The position numbers and the translations under genes are program-made. The notes beneath the pieces were generated by a model, which was not told the DNA's origin, made no database searches, and worked only from the letters and a program-made list of their open reading frames with translations. This document shows positions 60,794-64,000 of a stretch of DNA of 64,000 nt, in pieces (position 1 is the stretch's first letter; each line of letters begins with the position of its first letter). Origin of the DNA: Verrucomicrobiota bacterium (lineage in GTDB: Bacteria > Verrucomicrobiota > Kiritimatiellia > RFP12 > UBA1067); the NCBI GenBank assembly GCA_023269675.1, contig JAHFSX010000019.1:1-64000 (forward strand), in the 5' to 3' direction.

Positions 60794-62308
60794 ATGAACT
60801 CGCCTCTCAACTGTCAGATACTGCGGGTGACAGGTTTCCTGACCTGCGCGTTGGCTGCCGGGACATGGATGTGCCCCTTCGACACTGCGGCGGCGGAGGC
60901 TCCGCAACCCGTCACGCCTATCTCTCCGGCGGTCACCGCACCGGCACGGGCACTGGGCGAGGCGTTTGCCGCCGTGGCGGCACGCGTCAAGCCGGCCGTA
61001 GTCAGCGTGTACTCCGAGAAGATCATCACGTTACGCGGGCAGGATGGTTCTTCTCCCTACGATGAAGACTTGATGCGCCAATTATTAGGCGAGAATGCGC
61101 CGGCTCCAGGACCCAATAACCGCGCTTTTCCGCGGGAATACAAGGTCCCGCAACACGGCATGGGATCCGGCATGATCATCGACAGGCAGGGCCACATTCT
61201 GACGAATTACCACGTCGTGCGGGACGTGGACGAGATTAAGATCGAACTTGCCGACAAACGCCAGTTTCAAGGGGAGGTCATCGGCACTGACCCTAAGACC
61301 GACATCGCCGTCATCAAAATCAAGGGCGCGGTGCCGGACGATCTGCCGACCGTTGAGCTGAGCGATTCGGATAAACTGACGGTAGGCGAACTGACGATGG
61401 CGATCGGCGCCCCGTTCGGGCTGATGCAGACCGTAACCACGGGCATTATCAGCGCCAAGGGAAGAGCTGACGTCGGACTCGCCGACTATGAAGATTTCCT
61501 GCAGACCGACGCGGCCATCAATCCGGGAAATTCCGGCGGCCCGCTGGTCAACATGAACGGTGAAGTCATCGGCATGAACAGTGCGATTGTCACCAGTCTG
61601 GGTCAATCCGCCGGTGTCGGGTTTGCCATTCCGGTGAACATGATTCGAGTCATCCTGCCCGTTTTGGTTAAAGGCGAAAAGGTCACCCGCGGCTCGCTGG
61701 GAATCGTCATCCAGAATATCAGCAAAGAACTGGCAAAGAAGTTCCGGTTGCCGGACACGAAGGGCGCGTTGGTCGCTCAGGTCGACAAAGATTCGCCGGC
61801 GGAGCAAGCCGGCGTCAAGGTCGGCGATGTCATCATCCGATTCAACCGGGTGGACGTTCCGGACACGCGTCATCTGCGCAACATGCTGGCCACGACCGCG
61901 CCCGGCTTAAAGGCCAAGGTAGACCTGTTCCGCGACGGCAAGGAGGAATCTTTGAACGTCACGGTCGGAAAGCAGACCGGTGAAGCCGTGGCCGGCGCGA
62001 CGCCGGATGAAAGCGCCGAACTGACGGACAAGTTGGGGTTCAGCGTGCAGACGCTGACACCTGACCTGGCAAAACAGTTCGGCTTCGGGGTCGAAAAGGG
62101 CGTGGTCATCACGGAGGTGGCTGACGGAAGCCCGGCCGCGCTCGCCGGTCTGCAGCCGGGAGATGTCATCGTCGAAGCGGAGCATAAACCGATGGCGACC
62201 AGCGGCGACTTTGAGCAGGCGCTGGCCAGAAGCAAGGACAAAGACGGCGTGCTGCTGCGCATCAATCGCCAGGGTGGAAGCCTGTTTGTCGTTTTACAGA
62301 GGAAGTGA
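60794..62308 (+). CDS. degP: Periplasmic serine protease Do (DegP/HtrA)
   Basis: A 504-residue trypsin-like protease and chaperone with signal peptide (TGFLTCALAAGTWMCPF). The catalytic triad is His140 (TNYHVVRD), Asp170 (DPKTDIAV) and Ser247 (INPGNSGGPLVNM). PDZ1 is around residues 300-385 (GALVAQVDKDSPAEQAGVKV) and PDZ2 around 410-500 (GVVITEVADGSPAALAGLQP). AGGAAGGG precedes the ATG; the frame is open for about 320 bases upstream without coding character. It degrades or refolds damaged envelope proteins. An hsp20 gene follows on the same strand. Confidence 0.95.
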   Translation: MNSPLNCQILRVTGFLTCALAAGTWMCPFDTAAAEAPQPVTPISPAVTAPARALGEAFAAVAARVKPAVVSVYSEKIITLRGQDGSSPYDEDLMRQLLGENAPAPGPNNRAFPREYKVPQHGMGSGMIIDRQGHILTNYHVVRDVDEIKIELADKRQFQGEVIGTDPKTDIAVIKIKGAVPDDLPTVELSDSDKLTVGELTMAIGAPFGLMQTVTTGIISAKGRADVGLADYEDFLQTDAAINPGNSGGPLVNMNGEVIGMNSAIVTSLGQSAGVGFAIPVNMIRVILPVLVKGEKVTRGSLGIVIQNISKELAKKFRLPDTKGALVAQVDKDSPAEQAGVKVGDVIIRFNRVDVPDTRHLRNMLATTAPGLKAKVDLFRDGKEESLNVTVGKQTGEAVAGATPDESAELTDKLGFSVQTLTPDLAKQFGFGVEKGVVITEVADGSPAALAGLQPGDVIVEAEHKPMATSGDFEQALARSKDKDGVLLRINRQGGSLFVVLQRK

Positions 62309-62461
62309 TGAGACCCGTGTGCCACCGGTCGGACGCCGGCTGCACGGTATCTTTCCGGGCTAGACTCTTCCGTCGGCACGTGCTGGCCGTCCGGAATGAC
62401 ATGCCGGGTTAGGCACAGGCTTGCCCACGAATTGTCTATCTCACAAAGAAGGAGAAATCAA

Positions 62462-63130
62462 ATGAGCACGGAAAGTGGTAGAAATGCGGGAAGAATATTG
62501 TTGTCAGCGATACTGGCAGTTCTCGTCGTCCTTGTGGCCCTTCAAGGCTTCTATATCTACAAACTGCACTGGGTGATCTATGGGTCGCAGGCGGTCTCAG
62601 GGCAGATGAGACATTCGGCGTTAAAGCAGGGCAACGACTTGGAAGATAGTGTGAATGCCCCTTGGTTTTCAACAGACGCTAAGAGATGGGAACCCTTTAA
62701 AAATATGGAGCGCATCCGCTCCCGCATTGACGGACTGTTCGGGGACGAGATCAAACGTCTGCACGCTGAAACGCGCATGGTTCATCCCGGTATCGACCTG
62801 ACACAGACGCCCAAAATGAACCTCACGGAAAAGAAGGATTCCTTTGTCGTCGATCTTCATGTGCCTGGCGTGACGAAAGAAAACGTGTCCGTGGATATCG
62901 ACGGTCAGCGTCTGACGGTCAGAGGTAAGGCCAGTGATTATATGAAAAAAGACGACGCGGACCATGGAATCGTGGAAGAACTTCAGAGCGGGCAGTTCGA
63001 AAGGGTCATCACGCTTCCTGCGCCCGTCGAATCTGAGCAGATGTCGGCCGTCTGCAAGGATGGTGTTCTCACAATCACTGTTCCCAAGGCAAAACAGATG
63101 ACAGCCGGGCGCAAGGTCCCTGTGCGATAA
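62462..63130 (+). CDS. Membrane-anchored Hsp20/alpha-crystallin protein
   Basis: 222 residues, strong ribosome site (AGAAGGAGA). An N-terminal helix (ILLSAILAVLVVLVALQGFY) anchors the protein and should place the rest in the periplasm. The alpha-crystallin domain (about 115-210) has SFVVDLHVPGVTKENVSVDI, QRLTVRGKAS, and the A-x-x-x-GVLTI box as SAVCKDGVLTITVPKAK. Most Hsp20 proteins are cytoplasmic, so the anchor is unusual. The position 153 bases after degP suggests an envelope proteostasis pair. Confidence 0.88.
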   Translation: MSTESGRNAGRILLSAILAVLVVLVALQGFYIYKLHWVIYGSQAVSGQMRHSALKQGNDLEDSVNAPWFSTDAKRWEPFKNMERIRSRIDGLFGDEIKRLHAETRMVHPGIDLTQTPKMNLTEKKDSFVVDLHVPGVTKENVSVDIDGQRLTVRGKASDYMKKDDADHGIVEELQSGQFERVITLPAPVESEQMSAVCKDGVLTITVPKAKQMTAGRKVPVR

Positions 63131-63167
63131 CGGGGAAGAACCTCGCGAACCATGCCGTACCGCTGCT

Positions 63168-64000
63168 TTACCTCAAGAGCCGTCGTCCGTACCAGACCAT
63201 CAGCGGAATACAGATGGTCCCCGCAAGCAATGCTTCGAGCCATGCGCCCATACTGAGCTTGAGCACTGTGGCCACGCAGAGATTCTGCGCGTACCAGCCT
63301 ATAGCAAAGAGCAGGAGCCCCGGCCCGGCCAGCCATGATTTCTGCCGGAGCCGCCACGCGTAGGCTAGAATGAAGACGGCGAGCGCCGCTGCATAGAGCG
63401 GGGCGGGCGCATGCGTGCCTGCGAGCGTCTTCGTGAGGACAAGGAACATCGAAATAAACACGCTGCAGCCGAGCCAGAACGCGCCGACGGCCGGCGGTCC
63501 CGCCACGTGAGTGTTTCGACATCTTCGAGCGACTAACAACAGCAGTGCCATGCAACCGAGCAAGATGAGGAGCTGCGGCGGCGTGCCACGGATGCGATGT
63601 TGGCCGAGGAAACTCGCGCAGCCAAAGGCGAGGAGGAGCACGGCGAGAATCCAAACCAGCCGAACGGGCAACCACGGCTTCCCGGCCCGATCAGGAATGA
63701 TGTGATGGGTGACGAGGATGGGGAACAGGACACTTGCGCACGCGTGCCAGACGCTGATGGTGATTGTCCACGGTACGCTAATTCCGAGCCATACGCCGTA
63801 ACCGGTGAACTCCGGCACCGGCAGGCCGGTGGTGAGGATGGACGTCTTGGCGAGCAGACCTTCGTTGAATATGCCGTAAGCGATGCCGGCGATGAAGATT
63901 CCTGCGGCGCCCATGCGAGAACGTAGCGCGTACTCGCGCAAAACCAGTACAGCCAGGCCGTAGCCGACGAGAAGAAACAACAGGGTTTCGGGATGCACGA
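63168..64000 (-). CDS. Polytopic membrane protein of unknown function, 5' end outside the window
   Basis: At least 276 residues with seven or eight membrane helices: LLFLLVGYGLAVLVLREYAL, GYGVWLGISVPWTITISVWH, ILAVLLLAFGCASFL, AVFILAYAWRLRQKSWLAGP and AIGWYAQNLCVATVLKLSMG. Comparison with the pseudogene at 51110-51935 shows that about 30 N-terminal residues lie past the window edge, so the internal ATG-like start is not real. I do not recognise the family. No stop or frameshift is seen in this copy. Confidence 0.7.
   Translation of the reverse strand, partial: VHPETLLFLLVGYGLAVLVLREYALRSRMGAAGIFIAGIAYGIFNEGLLAKTSILTTGLPVPEFTGYGVWLGISVPWTITISVWHACASVLFPILVTHHIIPDRAGKPWLPVRLVWILAVLLLAFGCASFLGQHRIRGTPPQLLILLGCMALLLLVARRCRNTHVAGPPAVGAFWLGCSVFISMFLVLTKTLAGTHAPAPLYAAALAVFILAYAWRLRQKSWLAGPGLLLFAIGWYAQNLCVATVLKLSMGAWLEALLAGTICIPLMVWYGRRLLR

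Overview
The window is GC-rich, densely coded DNA from a Gram-negative bacterium. Two large secreted carbohydrate-active proteins (a DUF4091-type protein and a GH78 alpha-L-rhamnosidase), a hydrazine-synthase-alpha-like multihaem protein, RND efflux genes, an outer-membrane porin and a rpsB-tsf operon together suggest the PVC superphylum (Kiritimatiellota, Verrucomicrobiota or Lentisphaerota). That placement is an inference from gene content; no rRNA gene is present to confirm it.

Layout. 1-3.8 kb: the end of a TRAP transporter permease, a decayed Na/Pi-cotransporter pseudogene, a small membrane protein, a cation/proton antiporter fused to a PTS-IIA-like domain, and an orphan OadG-like subunit. 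3.8-11 kb: housekeeping genes on the minus strand (nrnA-like, proA, proB, tsf, rpsB, cardiolipin synthase). 11-18 kb: DUF4091 protein and GH78 rhamnosidase, convergent on a strong hairpin. 18-25.3 kb: ferritin, nudC translationally coupled to an unknown 652-residue protein, folD, and the HzsA-like protein. 25.4 kb: tRNA-His, followed by about 1 kb with no recognisable gene and then a LexA/UmuD-like repressor.

27-51 kb: a long plus-strand accessory region centred on sulfur, thiol and metal-cluster chemistry. It starts with a P-type H+-ATPase and then a sulfur module: persulfide dioxygenase-like protein with three rhodanese domains, and two YeeE/YedE proteins, one fused to three rhodanese domains. 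Next come an ArsR regulator, thioredoxin, a C_GCAxxG_C_C protein and an RND pump. It continues with a sigma54 activator and a cluster of three NifX-like proteins and two ferredoxin-containing MinD/Mrp ATPases, plus thioesterase, thioredoxin, metallo-hydrolase, C_GCAxxG_C_C and Mrp genes. The core resembles the orange-protein (ORP) cluster of Desulfovibrio, and a good -24/-12 promoter lies just before its first NifX gene. Four gene families (small Cys protein, methyltransferase, thioredoxin, C_GCAxxG_C_C protein) occur once in each half, indicating an internal duplication with divergence. Rieske, methyltransferase and DUF202 genes close this region.

51-64 kb: a pseudogene and an apparently intact copy of the same membrane protein form direct repeats around a segment holding a GT39-like glycosyltransferase, a frameshifted wecE-like aminotransferase, a zinc/manganese ABC uptake operon with its own porin and a DUF2946-like protein, and an envelope stress pair (DegP-type protease and a membrane-anchored Hsp20).
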